Positions 16,462 to 24,302 of a stretch of 64,000 nt of DNA are shown one piece after another. The number at the start of each line of letters is the position of its first letter. The first letter of the stretch is position 1. This DNA is from Microbispora corallina (lineage in GTDB: Bacteria > Actinomycetota > Actinomycetes > Streptosporangiales > Streptosporangiaceae). The position numbers and the translations under genes are program-made. Location: assembly GCF_016863035.1 (NCBI RefSeq), contig NZ_BOOC01000048.1:1-64000 (forward strand). The letters are read 5' to 3'. Below the pieces are notes generated by a model. That model did not search any database, was not told where the DNA came from, and saw only the letters and a program-made list of their open reading frames with translations.

Positions 16462-17214
16462 TCAGGCGCGGGAGCGGCGCAGCCCGGCCACGCCCACGGC
16501 CGTCCCGGCGATGCCGACGACGATGCCGATCCCGGCCAGGAGCCGGGCCGTGCCGTCGGAGTCGCTCGCCGAGGAGTGCGCGTCCTCCCTGACGGCCGCC
16601 ACCGAGGGGTCAGCCGACCCCGCCGGCATGGGTGTGCCACCGTCGTGGTGGCCGCCGGCGGCGTCGTCCCCGCTCGCCGCGACCAGCTGGAGCGTCGGCA
16701 CCGGATGCTCGGCCTCCGACCCGTCCGCCTTCGGCGCGTCGGCCCACGTGACCGTCTCACCACTGGAGTAGGTCTGCGTGGTCGGGAACTGCAAGGAGTC
16801 CACGTTTGTCGGCAGCGGACCGACCGACGCCTCGAACTCCTGGAACTGACCAGGATCGATCTTCCCACCCGACCAGGTGATCTTCAGCACCGACTCGGTC
16901 ACCTTGTCACCGTCGTCGTCGACCACCGGCTTGGGCAGCTTGCCCTGCGTCAGCTTCACCTCCCACCCCGGCACCGGCCGCACCGACACGAACGGCAACG
17001 GATGATCGGTCGGGAAATCGACCTCGACCTTGGTCGTCGCGGCGTCGTCCCGCTCGTTCGGGACCCGGAAAGCGATCTTCGTCCAGCCGCCCTTCTCCGC
17101 GGTCCCCGGGTTGATCGTGACATGAGCCAGAGCCGGCAGGGCCAAGCCGAGCGTCAGCGCGAGCGCACCAGCGGTCACGGTGGCGGCGCGGCGTGTGATG
17201 GCAGACAGTGCCAT
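16462..17214 (-). CDS. YcnI-family (DUF1775) copper-associated envelope protein
   Basis: A 250-residue secreted protein. The signal peptide ends LALPALAHVTIN, which exposes an N-terminal His after cleavage. In characterised DUF1775 proteins that His starts a Cu(II) 'brace' with a nearby Glu and Trp, and AEKGGWTKIAFRVPNERDDA matches the family core. The C-terminus has a membrane helix (LLAGIGIVVGIAGTAVGVAGL) and short basic tail. ATG 17214 is chosen because cleavage signals fit and GGGAG lies upstream. Its partners, CopC and a His-containing membrane protein, form the usual actinomycete copper-handling set. Confidence 0.9.
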   Translation of the reverse strand: MALSAITRRAATVTAGALALTLGLALPALAHVTINPGTAEKGGWTKIAFRVPNERDDAATTKVEVDFPTDHPLPFVSVRPVPGWEVKLTQGKLPKPVVDDDGDKVTESVLKITWSGGKIDPGQFQEFEASVGPLPTNVDSLQFPTTQTYSSGETVTWADAPKADGSEAEHPVPTLQLVAASGDDAAGGHHDGGTPMPAGSADPSVAAVREDAHSSASDSDGTARLLAGIGIVVGIAGTAVGVAGLRRSRA

Positions 17215-17299
17215 GAGGGGTTTCTCCCGTCGTCGAACGTGAAAGCCACAAAACGCGCGGACACCCATCCGGCCACGCCGGCCACGCCGGACCGCCCGG

Positions 17300-17319
17300 C
17301 CGCCCTCGGCAAAGGGCGG
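17300..17319 (-). terminator. Possible terminator after the copper-cluster membrane gene
   Basis: CCGCCCT, loop CGGCAA, AGGGCGG form a perfect 7-base-pair hairpin 97 bases past the stop of the membrane gene at 17416. The region just downstream of it in that direction (17267-17290) also carries tandem CCGGCCACG units. Confidence 0.4.
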
Positions 17320-17415
17320 ACCGGGACCGGCAGGCGTCAGCGGACCGGCACGGACGGCGTCCCGATCGGGGGTACGCGGCCGCGCGCGGGAAAGCTCACA
17401 AGAGCCTGAAAAACA

Positions 17416-17997
17416 TCACAACGACGAAAGACGAGGCGGCCCCCGCCGGACCACCGCATGCCGGAGCATGACGGCACGCCCAGGCGCCCCGGCCGCAACA
17501 CAAGGGAAGACGCGGGGGCGTCCCGGCACGAGCGACCCGGCGTGCAGCAGCGCCAGCAGCGGCGCCAGCCACCCCCACGCGCCCGCCCCGATCCGGCGCA
17601 GGATCGACCACAGCGCCGCCTCGCCGCGCGACAGCCACCACCCGGTGATCAACGCCGCGGTCAGATGCGCCACCAGCATCCCGGCCCGCACACTCAACGG
17701 ATGACCGTGCCCATGAGCCCCGGGCACCACCACCGCCGCCGCGGGCGGCCCGGCCGGCCCCAGCAACTCATGCAAGAAGACCTGCGCGGCCACCACCAAC
17801 GCGACGACGACCGACGGCGACCGCTCCCGGCCCGCCACCGCCGCCGCCCCAGCCAGAACCGCCAGCCCGCCCACCAGCAGCACCCGCGGCGTCGGCCCGG
17901 CACCACCGGCGAAACGATGCGCGCCCACGGCCAGCAGCACGCAGACGACCGAGAACGCGGCCGACCGCGCGAGCCGTAACGAAACTGAGGCGCGCAT
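17416..17997 (-). CDS. Hypothetical multi-pass membrane protein of the copper cluster
   Basis: A 193-residue protein with about five hydrophobic segments (for example AAFSVVCVLLAVGAH, VLLVGGLAVLAGAAAVAG, VVVALVVAAQVFLHELL, AGMLVAHLTAALITGWWL and GWLAPLLALLH). A loop GAHGHGHPLSVRAG contains closely spaced histidines that might bind metal. Similar proteins often sit beside ycnI and copC in actinomycetes, which supports a role in copper handling, but the family has no established function. ATG 17997 is favoured over an upstream in-frame GTG. It lies just ahead of ycnI on the same strand with a 201-base gap. Confidence 0.75.
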   Translation of the reverse strand: MRASVSLRLARSAAFSVVCVLLAVGAHRFAGGAGPTPRVLLVGGLAVLAGAAAVAGRERSPSVVVALVVAAQVFLHELLGPAGPPAAAVVVPGAHGHGHPLSVRAGMLVAHLTAALITGWWLSRGEAALWSILRRIGAGAWGWLAPLLALLHAGSLVPGRPRVFPCVAAGAPGRAVMLRHAVVRRGPPRLSSL

Positions 17998-18012
17998 GAC
18001 GAGAACGACTAT

Positions 18013-18060
18013 CCCACAAGGGGGCGGCGCCCCCAATGGCGCCGGTGCGGGCTCGTGTGG
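18013..18060 (-). terminator. Nested hairpin after the MDR oxidoreductase gene
   Basis: GGGGGC-GGC-GCCCCC (18020-18034) is enclosed by the pair CCCACA (18013-18018) and TGTGGG (18055-18060). It starts about 34 bases past the MDR gene stop on the minus strand and precedes the membrane gene at 17997. Confidence 0.5.
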
Positions 18061-18093
18061 GCGGTCGTCTCGCGGTCGGCGGCCGCCTCCGGG

Positions 18094-19122
18094 TCAGGGG
18101 ATCAGGACCACCTTGCCGACGTTGCGGCGCTGGGTGATACGACGATGGGCGTCGGCCGCGTCCGCGAACGGGACGACCATGTCGACGCGGGGGGTGATCT
18201 GCCCCGTACGTGCCAGGGCGACCAGGGTCTGGAGGCCTTCGCGCACCAGCGTCCCCTGATCCCACAGATGGCCGAGGTTGACGCCGCTGATCGTGTGATT
18301 GCGATCCATCAGCCCCAGAGGGGTGAACAGCGGCACGCCGGTCGCCTGTCGCAGCAGGCGGCCGAGGCTGCGGCGCTCGCCACCGGCCAGATTGGCGAAG
18401 CCGTAGGCGACGAGCCGGCCCGCCGGGCGCAGTAGGGACAGTCCCTTCTTCCAGTCGCGGCCGCCCAGGGGATCGAGCACGACGTCCACGCCCTGGCCTC
18501 CCGTCAGCTCGCGCACCCGCCGGACATAGTCGTCGCGGCAGTAGTCGATCGGATGAGTGCAGCCCTCCGCGCGCAGAACGTCATGTTTGGCGGCGGAGGC
18601 GGTGCCGTAGGTGACGACGCCGCCGATCGTCCCGCACACCTGCAGGACGGCGATTCCGACACCGCCGGCCGCCATGTGCACCAGCACCCGCTCGCCCGGC
18701 CGTACGCCCGCGACCCGGACCACCATGTGGTACGCGGTGAGGTAGTTGACGGGGATGGCCGCGGCCTGCTCGAATCCCAGCTCGTCGGGTATCTCCACCG
18801 CCTGCCCGGCCGGAAGGCAGGCGACGTCGGCGTGCCCGCCGAAACGCACCAGCGCCATGACGCGCGCGCCGACCGCGGGCGCGGTCTCGGCGGTCGTCGA
18901 TGGGCCGTGCTTGTCGACGACGCCGGCGATCTCGTAGCCGACCACGCACGGCGGCCTGGGCGCGTCCGGGTACAACCCCTGGCGGGCCATCACGTCGGAG
19001 AAGCTCAGCCCGGCGGCCTTGACCCGGACGCGGATCTCACCGGGTCCCGGCTCGGGGTCGGCCGTCTCCCGTACCGCCAGAACCTCGGGTGCGCCGTGCC
19101 TGGTTATCCATACCGCTCGCAT
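18094..19122 (-). CDS. Zinc-free MDR oxidoreductase (quinone oxidoreductase / VAT-1-like)
   Basis: A 342-residue medium-chain dehydrogenase/reductase. The N-terminal GroES-like domain reads GEIRVRVKAAGLSFSDVMARQGLYP. The NADP-binding Rossmann motif is VLVHMAAGGVGIAVLQV near residue 145. The catalytic and structural zinc cysteines of alcohol dehydrogenases are missing, and the segment SLSLLRPAGRLVAYGFANL is typical of the synaptic-vesicle VAT-1-like quinone-reductase branch. It probably reduces quinones or enones with NADPH. It ends 112 bases before the CitE-type gene in the same direction and could be a downstream member of that operon or independent. Confidence 0.9.
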   Translation of the reverse strand: MRAVWITRHGAPEVLAVRETADPEPGPGEIRVRVKAAGLSFSDVMARQGLYPDAPRPPCVVGYEIAGVVDKHGPSTTAETAPAVGARVMALVRFGGHADVACLPAGQAVEIPDELGFEQAAAIPVNYLTAYHMVVRVAGVRPGERVLVHMAAGGVGIAVLQVCGTIGGVVTYGTASAAKHDVLRAEGCTHPIDYCRDDYVRRVRELTGGQGVDVVLDPLGGRDWKKGLSLLRPAGRLVAYGFANLAGGERRSLGRLLRQATGVPLFTPLGLMDRNHTISGVNLGHLWDQGTLVREGLQTLVALARTGQITPRVDMVVPFADAADAHRRITQRRNVGKVVLIP

Positions 19123-19234
19123 CAGGCTCCCTCAGCTCAGGCCTCGCGGAGCCCGCCGCCGTCCGCACTCGGGAGCATAAGTGCCGCCCGTCCGCCGTCC
19201 AACCCCCGAGCGCGGACCCGGCCGGGACGCCTCG

Positions 19235-20077
19235 TCACGATCCGCCGCCCGGCGGCCTCTTCCCCGCGCGGGCGACGATGCGCCGGGCGAGCTCGAGACG
19301 AGGTGTGTCGACCATCTCGCCGTCGACTCGGACCGCGGCGCCCCCGGTCCCCTCCGCCATGTCGAGCACCCGCCGCGCCCACGCCAGCTCCCCGTCCGAG
19401 GGCGCGAACGCGCTGTGGACCGGACCGACCTGGCGCGGGTGCACACACAGCTTGCCGGTGAACCCGAGGGCCGCCGCCCGGCGGGCGGCCGCCAGGGTGA
19501 CCGCCACGTCGTCGATCTCGGGCTCGACCCCGTCGACCGGTCCGGGCAGCCCGGCGGCCCGCGCCGCGAGGACGACCTTGCTGCGGGCGAACAGCAGCGC
19601 CTGCTCGTCCCCCCGGGGAATGCCCGTGTCCAGGCAGAAGTCGAGATCGCCGAACAGCAGTCGCGCCACGCCCGGCGCCTGCGCGACGAGATCCGCGTCC
19701 CGTACGCCCCGGGCGGACTCCAGCAACGCGAAGACCGGCACCCGCGGCCCGAGCACGGCGGCCACCGCGGCGACGTGGTCCGCCGACTCCGTCTTGGGCA
19801 CGACCACTCCGGCCAGCCCTCCGGCGCCGGCGAGCGCCGACAGGTCGCCCTCGTGCCACGGGGTGCCGATCCCGTTGACCCTGACCAGGGCCCGGTGGAC
19901 GGACACGTGCGCGGTCGCCGCCGCCCGCGCCCGCGTCTTGTCCTGCGGGGCCACGCCGTCCTCGAGGTCGAGGATGACCGCGTCCGCGCCGCTGGCGGCG
20001 GCCTTCGCGAAGCGGTCGGGCCGGGTCGCGGGCACGAAGAGCAGGGTGCGCGCCGTCGTCCCGTACGCCTCGGTCAT
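19235..20077 (-). CDS. CitE-type CoA-ester lyase (HpcH/HpaI family), candidate methylmalyl- or citramalyl-CoA lyase
   Basis: A 280-residue TIM-barrel lyase. It shows LFVPATRPDRFAKAAASGADAVILDLEDGV, RVNGIGTPWHEGD, VVVPKTES, ALLESARGV (metal Glu), LLFGDLDFCLD (metal Asp) and GKLCVHPRQV, all hallmarks of the CitE/malyl-CoA lyase group. These enzymes split 3-hydroxy-acyl-CoA esters, such as methylmalyl-CoA to propionyl-CoA and glyoxylate, or citramalyl-CoA to acetyl-CoA and pyruvate. ATG 20077 overlaps the MaoC stop (ATGA), which argues for consecutive steps. The choice between substrates cannot be made from sequence, but the upstream methylaspartate lyase and CoA-transferase favour a mesaconyl-CoA-derived substrate. 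Confidence 0.88.
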   Translation of the reverse strand: MTEAYGTTARTLLFVPATRPDRFAKAAASGADAVILDLEDGVAPQDKTRARAAATAHVSVHRALVRVNGIGTPWHEGDLSALAGAGGLAGVVVPKTESADHVAAVAAVLGPRVPVFALLESARGVRDADLVAQAPGVARLLFGDLDFCLDTGIPRGDEQALLFARSKVVLAARAAGLPGPVDGVEPEIDDVAVTLAAARRAAALGFTGKLCVHPRQVGPVHSAFAPSDGELAWARRVLDMAEGTGGAAVRVDGEMVDTPRLELARRIVARAGKRPPGGGS

Positions 20078-20658
20078 GGGGTGCCGGGGGGCGTGTCGAG
20101 ACCGGCGGCCTTCAGCGACCGCTCGTCCCACCGGGGTCCGACCTCGGCGCGCGCCGGGCCGTGGCCCCTCCGGTAGACCAGGAGGGTGCGCTCGAAGGTG
20201 ATCACGATCACCCCGTCCTGGTTGAACCCGACGGTGCGCACCTCCACCACCCCCACGTCGGGACGGGAGGCCGACTCTCGCACCGCCAGCACTTCCGACT
20301 GCGAGTAGATGGTGTCGCCCTCGAACACCGGGTTGGGCAGGCGCACCCGGTCCCAGCCCAGGTTGGCCATCACGTTCATCGACACGTCGTGCACGCTCTG
20401 GCCGGTGACGAGCGCCAGCGTGAAGGTCGAGTCGACCAGGGGCCTGCCCCACTGCGTGCGCCCGGCGTAGTGCCGGTCGAAGTGGATCGCCGCCGTGTTC
20501 TGCGTCAGCAGGGTGAGCCACGAATTGTCCACCTCGGTCACCGTACGGCCGAGGGGGTGCCGGTAGACGTCGCCGACGACGAAGTCCTCCAGATACCGGC
20601 CCTCCCAGCTCACCGTCGGCGTCCGAGGCGAGGGAGAGGCGGTTGCGTTCTCGTCCAT
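20074..20658 (-). CDS. MaoC-type hot-dog hydratase, mesaconyl-CoA hydratase-like
   Basis: A 194-residue hot-dog fold (R)-hydratase. FVVGDVYRHPLGRTVTEVDN and the active-site Asn-His segment TQNTAAIHFD match the MaoC branch that pairs with CitE-type lyases. The later blocks NLGWDRVRLPNPVFEGDTIY and ESASRPDVGVVEV also fit this branch. In known pathways these enzymes hydrate mesaconyl-CoA to beta-methylmalyl-CoA or mesaconyl-C4-CoA to citramalyl-CoA. ATG 20658 is preferred to upstream in-frame starts because the family homology begins close after it. AAAGGA lies upstream. It overlaps the CitE gene by 4 bases. Its function in a mesaconate route is an inference from neighbours. Confidence 0.88.
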   Translation of the reverse strand: MDENATASPSPRTPTVSWEGRYLEDFVVGDVYRHPLGRTVTEVDNSWLTLLTQNTAAIHFDRHYAGRTQWGRPLVDSTFTLALVTGQSVHDVSMNVMANLGWDRVRLPNPVFEGDTIYSQSEVLAVRESASRPDVGVVEVRTVGFNQDGVIVITFERTLLVYRRGHGPARAEVGPRWDERSLKAAGLDTPPGTP

Positions 20659-20710
20659 GTCGAGGTGTCCTTTGTCTTCCGGGATCGTCGAGCGGGTGGG
20701 CGGGATGCGT

Positions 20711-21631
20711 TCAGTCGCGGGCCAGGCCGAGCAGGAGTCCGTCGGCCGGGACCGCCGGACTGCTCGTGAGGAACAGCGGGGTGCCCGCCTCGGGCGCCCG
20801 CACCTCGGCGAAGACGTCACCCCACACGTCGCTCATCGTTCCCAGCAGCCCGCCGACCGGCACGGGCTGCCCCACCGTCACGGCGGGTTCCCACCAGCCC
20901 GCACGGTCGGTGCGCAGCCAGTGCCATCCCTCGTGCCGCCGGACGTCGCGCACCGGCCACGGCTCCCCGTCCAGCACTCCGGCCGATCGGGCGACGTTGG
21001 TCAGCCCGGCAAGGTGCCGGTCGACGGCGGCCCGGTCGAGCAGGCCGTTCTGGCCCGACTCGGCGATGACGGCCGGGATGCCCGCGTCCGCCGCGGCCGC
21101 GCAGGTGCTGCCCGCGACGGTCCGCGCCACCGCGGGCTGCCGGACGACGTGACCGGCACCGTACGCCAGGGCGAGCTCCAGCGAGGCCGCCTCGACCGGG
21201 GACTCCTCGTACATGGTGAACGGCTCCAGCGACTCCGGCAGGTCGCCCGCGTGCATGTCGACGAGGTAGTCGGAACCGAGGACGAACTCGGTGAAGACGT
21301 GGTGCGCGAGCACCTCCGTGAACGACCCGCCGGGGTCGCCGGGGAAGGTCCGGTTCAGGTTCCTGCCGTCGGCCGGGACGACGAACGGCATCCTGGCCCA
21401 GAACCCCGGCACGTTCACGACCGGGACCACGACGATCCGGCCGCGGACGGCGGCCACGTCGAGGTCCCGGACGAACTCGCGGACGGCCGCGATCGAGGCG
21501 TACTCGGCGCCGTGCACGCCCGACAGCACGGTGAGCCGCGGCCCGTCCCCGCGTCCGCGGACGTCGAAGTACGGGATGTCCAGCCCTTCGGGGCCCAGCC
21601 CGGGGATGTGGAGGGTCCGCCGCTCGATCAT
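20711..21631 (-). CDS. Aspartoacylase/succinylglutamate desuccinylase-like deacylase (M14-like)
   Basis: A 306-residue zinc hydrolase. Zinc ligands are visible in SGVHGAEYASI (His, Glu) and in VDMHAGDL (His), with substrate-binding NRTFPGDP and a late catalytic-type Glu in IAESGQNG. Family members remove acyl groups from N-acyl amino acids or ester/amide conjugates. ATG 21631 overlaps the preceding hydrolase stop as ATGA. Within this peptide-catabolic operon it could free an amino acid such as (methyl)aspartate or glutamate from an N-acyl form. That role is inferred, as the family is broad. Confidence 0.88.
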   Translation of the reverse strand: MIERRTLHIPGLGPEGLDIPYFDVRGRGDGPRLTVLSGVHGAEYASIAAVREFVRDLDVAAVRGRIVVVPVVNVPGFWARMPFVVPADGRNLNRTFPGDPGGSFTEVLAHHVFTEFVLGSDYLVDMHAGDLPESLEPFTMYEESPVEAASLELALAYGAGHVVRQPAVARTVAGSTCAAAADAGIPAVIAESGQNGLLDRAAVDRHLAGLTNVARSAGVLDGEPWPVRDVRRHEGWHWLRTDRAGWWEPAVTVGQPVPVGGLLGTMSDVWGDVFAEVRAPEAGTPLFLTSSPAVPADGLLLGLARD

Positions 21632-22485
21632 CGGGCCGCCGCCCCGAGGTCCGGGAGCGCGTCGGCGAGGAAGTCGCGCATCGTCCGCTGGAACAGCTCC
21701 GCCTCCTCGAACTGCGGGGAGTGCCCGGACTTCTCGAAGACCACCAGCCTGGCATCGGGGATGAGGGAGGCGATGGTCTCCGACGACGACACGGGGGTCA
21801 CCCAGTCGTGGCGGCCCACGGTGACGAGGGTGGGGCAGGTGACGGACGGAAGCCGCGGCTTGACGTCGTAGACCGGCGCGTTGTGCTGGAAGCACCAGTT
21901 GTGCGCCTCGTGACGGTAGATGCCGGCCTCGACCCGGGCCGCCGTCTCCACCGGGTCGTACTCGAAGTCGTACAGGGGGATCAGCTCGGCCCAGCGGGCC
22001 TTCAGGTCGGCGTCGTCGCGGATGGCACCGGTCCAGTACCGCTCGTAGTTGTCCCAGTCGAGCTCGACCCGGGTCTGCTTGCGGGCGTTCTCATGGGCGA
22101 GCTTCAGGTTGGTCCAGTCGGGCGAGGTGTCCCGCAGGATCATCGCCCGCACCCGGTCGGGATAGGCGATCGCGTACTCCATGGCGATGAACCCGCCGTA
22201 GGAGCCGCCGGCGACCACGATCGAGTCGGCTCCGGCCCACTCCCGCAGGGCGTCGACGTCGGCGGCCCACTGGGCGTGCGAATACGGCGGGACGCCCTCG
22301 CTCAGGCCGCAGCCGCGGGCGTCGAACACGACGACGCGGAACAGGTCGGACAGCGGGCCGAAGGTGCCTTTGGGCTCCGCCAGCGAGCCGATGCCCCCGC
22401 CGCCGTGGTGGGCGATGAGCACGGGGGCGCCCTCCTCGCCGAGGACCTCGACGTTGAGCCGCGCTCCGTTGATCTCTACGAACAT
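21628..22485 (-). CDS. Alpha/beta hydrolase, proline-iminopeptidase-like
   Basis: A 285-residue alpha/beta-hydrolase. The oxyanion and nucleophile region reads HHGGGGIGSLAEPKGTF and VVAGGSYGGFIAMEYAIAYP (Ser in GGSYGG near residue 96). The acid and base are likely in VGRHDWVTPV (Asp) and FEKSGHSPQFEE (His). The overall pattern, including RGCGLSEG and the cap region, is closest to proline iminopeptidase-type enzymes that cleave N-terminal residues from small peptides or amides. ATG 22485 has GAGGAG five bases upstream, and an in-frame GTG at 22491 would overlap that signal. It overlaps the deacylase gene by 4 bases. Confidence 0.88.
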   Translation of the reverse strand: MFVEINGARLNVEVLGEEGAPVLIAHHGGGGIGSLAEPKGTFGPLSDLFRVVVFDARGCGLSEGVPPYSHAQWAADVDALREWAGADSIVVAGGSYGGFIAMEYAIAYPDRVRAMILRDTSPDWTNLKLAHENARKQTRVELDWDNYERYWTGAIRDDADLKARWAELIPLYDFEYDPVETAARVEAGIYRHEAHNWCFQHNAPVYDVKPRLPSVTCPTLVTVGRHDWVTPVSSSETIASLIPDARLVVFEKSGHSPQFEEAELFQRTMRDFLADALPDLGAAAR

Positions 22486-22521
22486 GTGCACTCCTCACTG
22501 GGCAGGCGTCGGCGTGCCGGC

Positions 22522-24246
22522 TCAGGCCGCCGCGGAGTCGATCCAGGCGGCCACGATCTGGTCCAGCACGCCGAGCGGGACCGCGCCGTTGCCGAGCACC
22601 GTCCCGTGGAAGGCGCGGATGTCGAACCGGGATCCGAGCCGGGTCTCCGCCAGGTCGCGCAGCCGGCGGATCTCACGCCGCCCGATCATGTACGCCAGGG
22701 CCTGGCCGGGCCACGCGATGTAGCGGTCGATCTCGTTGCGGACGTTGGCTCGGGTGGTGGCGGTGTTGTCCCACATGAACCGCATGGCCTCCTGGCGCGA
22801 CCAGCCGAGGTGGTGCATGCCGGTGTCGACCACCAGCCGGCAGGCGCGCAGCGCGTCGAAGGAGAGCATGCCCAGCCGGGCGACGTCCGAGGTGTACAGC
22901 CCCATCTCGTCGGCCAGCCGTTCGCTGTACAGGCCCCACCCTTCGACGTAGCCGCACACCTCGGCGTCCAGGAAGCGCCGGTACGCGGGGAGTTCCGTCA
23001 GCGTCTGCGCCGAGGCGATCTGCAGGTGGTGGCCGGGCGTGCTCTCGTGGAAGGCCAGCGCCTCGTACTCGTAGACGAACCGTTCCCGCGGGTCGGCCGT
23101 GAGAACGCAGTGGGCGCCCGGACGGGAGCCGTCGCCGGCCGGCGGCCGGTAGTGGGCGAGCGCGGCGTTGCCCGCCTCGATCGGGTTGATCTCCTCGATG
23201 ACGCAGTCGGCGATGTCGTACGAGGGGAACCAGTCGTCCCGGGCCTCCTCCGCCCGGCGGAGCGCGTCGGTGACCACGTCGACGATCTGGGCCGCCGAGT
23301 CGAACCGGAGCGAGGGATCGTCCCGCAGCCGCGTCAGGACCTCCCCCACGTCGCTCGTGCCGAGCACCTTGCCGCCCAGCTCGGCCCATTCCTGCCGCAG
23401 GTCGGCGAGGCAGTCCAGCCCTATGCGGTGGATCTCCTCGGGAGACAGGTCGGTGGTGGTGTGCCGTCGTACCGCGGCCCGGTAGCCTTCCTCGCCACCG
23501 GGGACGAATCGGACGCCGACCCGGTCGTCGGGCCGGGCCACGGGCAGCAGCTCGTCCCGGAGGCCGGCGAGCAGCCGCCGGAGCGCGGGACGGACGGACT
23601 CCTCGACGACGCGGGCGGCCCGCGCCCTGACGCCGTCCTCGTCGACGTCGCCCGGCAGCCGGGGGCTGAGCAGCGTGTCGTCGGCCAGACTCAGCGCCAG
23701 GTGACCGGTGAGCTGGTCGACGGCCTGGCCCACGCCGACCCGGGTCGGGACCCGCCCGTCCGCCAGGGCCGCCCGATAGCGGTCGAGGATCGCGTCGACG
23801 AACGCGGGCAGTGCGGTCAGCCGCCCGAGATACTGGTCGACCGCCGCCGCGTCGGTGAGGGACGCCGCCGGCACCGACATGAACATCATCGCCTGCGGTG
23901 AGGAGTAGCCGTCTGCGGACGCGGCCGTCTCCCACAGCCCGTGCTCCAGATCGGACCGCACGCCCCAGGCGAGCCGGCCGAGCACCGCGTGGTTGATGCG
24001 GTCGGCCGGGTTCAGGCCTGCGGGGTCGATCTCCGCCAGCCGCCGTTCGATGTCCGCGATCTTCGCGGCGTCGGTGGCCGATCCGGCGCGGCTGCAGTCG
24101 GGCACCAGGCCGTCGAAGCCCGAGACGCCGAGCAGGGTGGCGCTGAAGGGGTCGGCCGTGTGCTTCACCTGGAAGAACTCGTCGCTCAGCCGGGCGAGCC
24201 GGTCGTCCGCGCCGGTGGTCGCCGGGGACTGGTCGTCGGGATCCAC
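22522..24246 (-). CDS. DUF885 family protein, probable zinc peptidase
   Basis: A 574-residue protein with the DUF885 metal-binding segment ALAFHESTPGHHLQ near residue 405, the HExxxGHH-like core from which the family is inferred to be a metallopeptidase. Other family blocks are YVEGWGLYSERLADEMGLY, WPGQALAYMIGRREI and an N-terminal FFQVKHTADPFSATLLG. No signal peptide is visible, so it is likely cytoplasmic, where it would act on imported peptides. GTG 24246 follows GAGGA closely. A much longer upstream extension of the frame runs into the dipeptidase gene and was rejected. It lies in the peptidase operon with 36- to 56-base gaps on either side. Confidence 0.88.
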   Translation of the reverse strand: MDPDDQSPATTGADDRLARLSDEFFQVKHTADPFSATLLGVSGFDGLVPDCSRAGSATDAAKIADIERRLAEIDPAGLNPADRINHAVLGRLAWGVRSDLEHGLWETAASADGYSSPQAMMFMSVPAASLTDAAAVDQYLGRLTALPAFVDAILDRYRAALADGRVPTRVGVGQAVDQLTGHLALSLADDTLLSPRLPGDVDEDGVRARAARVVEESVRPALRRLLAGLRDELLPVARPDDRVGVRFVPGGEEGYRAAVRRHTTTDLSPEEIHRIGLDCLADLRQEWAELGGKVLGTSDVGEVLTRLRDDPSLRFDSAAQIVDVVTDALRRAEEARDDWFPSYDIADCVIEEINPIEAGNAALAHYRPPAGDGSRPGAHCVLTADPRERFVYEYEALAFHESTPGHHLQIASAQTLTELPAYRRFLDAEVCGYVEGWGLYSERLADEMGLYTSDVARLGMLSFDALRACRLVVDTGMHHLGWSRQEAMRFMWDNTATTRANVRNEIDRYIAWPGQALAYMIGRREIRRLRDLAETRLGSRFDIRAFHGTVLGNGAVPLGVLDQIVAAWIDSAAA

Positions 24247-24302
24247 TGGTCCTCTTTCCTGTGTCTTCTCGTGCGCGAGGGGGAAACGCGGGGGGCGGCT
24301 TC

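Noticed and set aside
21721-23901. Plus-strand ORF of 726 codons
   Set aside because: Antisense to the hydrolase and DUF885 genes. Composition is typical of a shadow frame and no motif is present.
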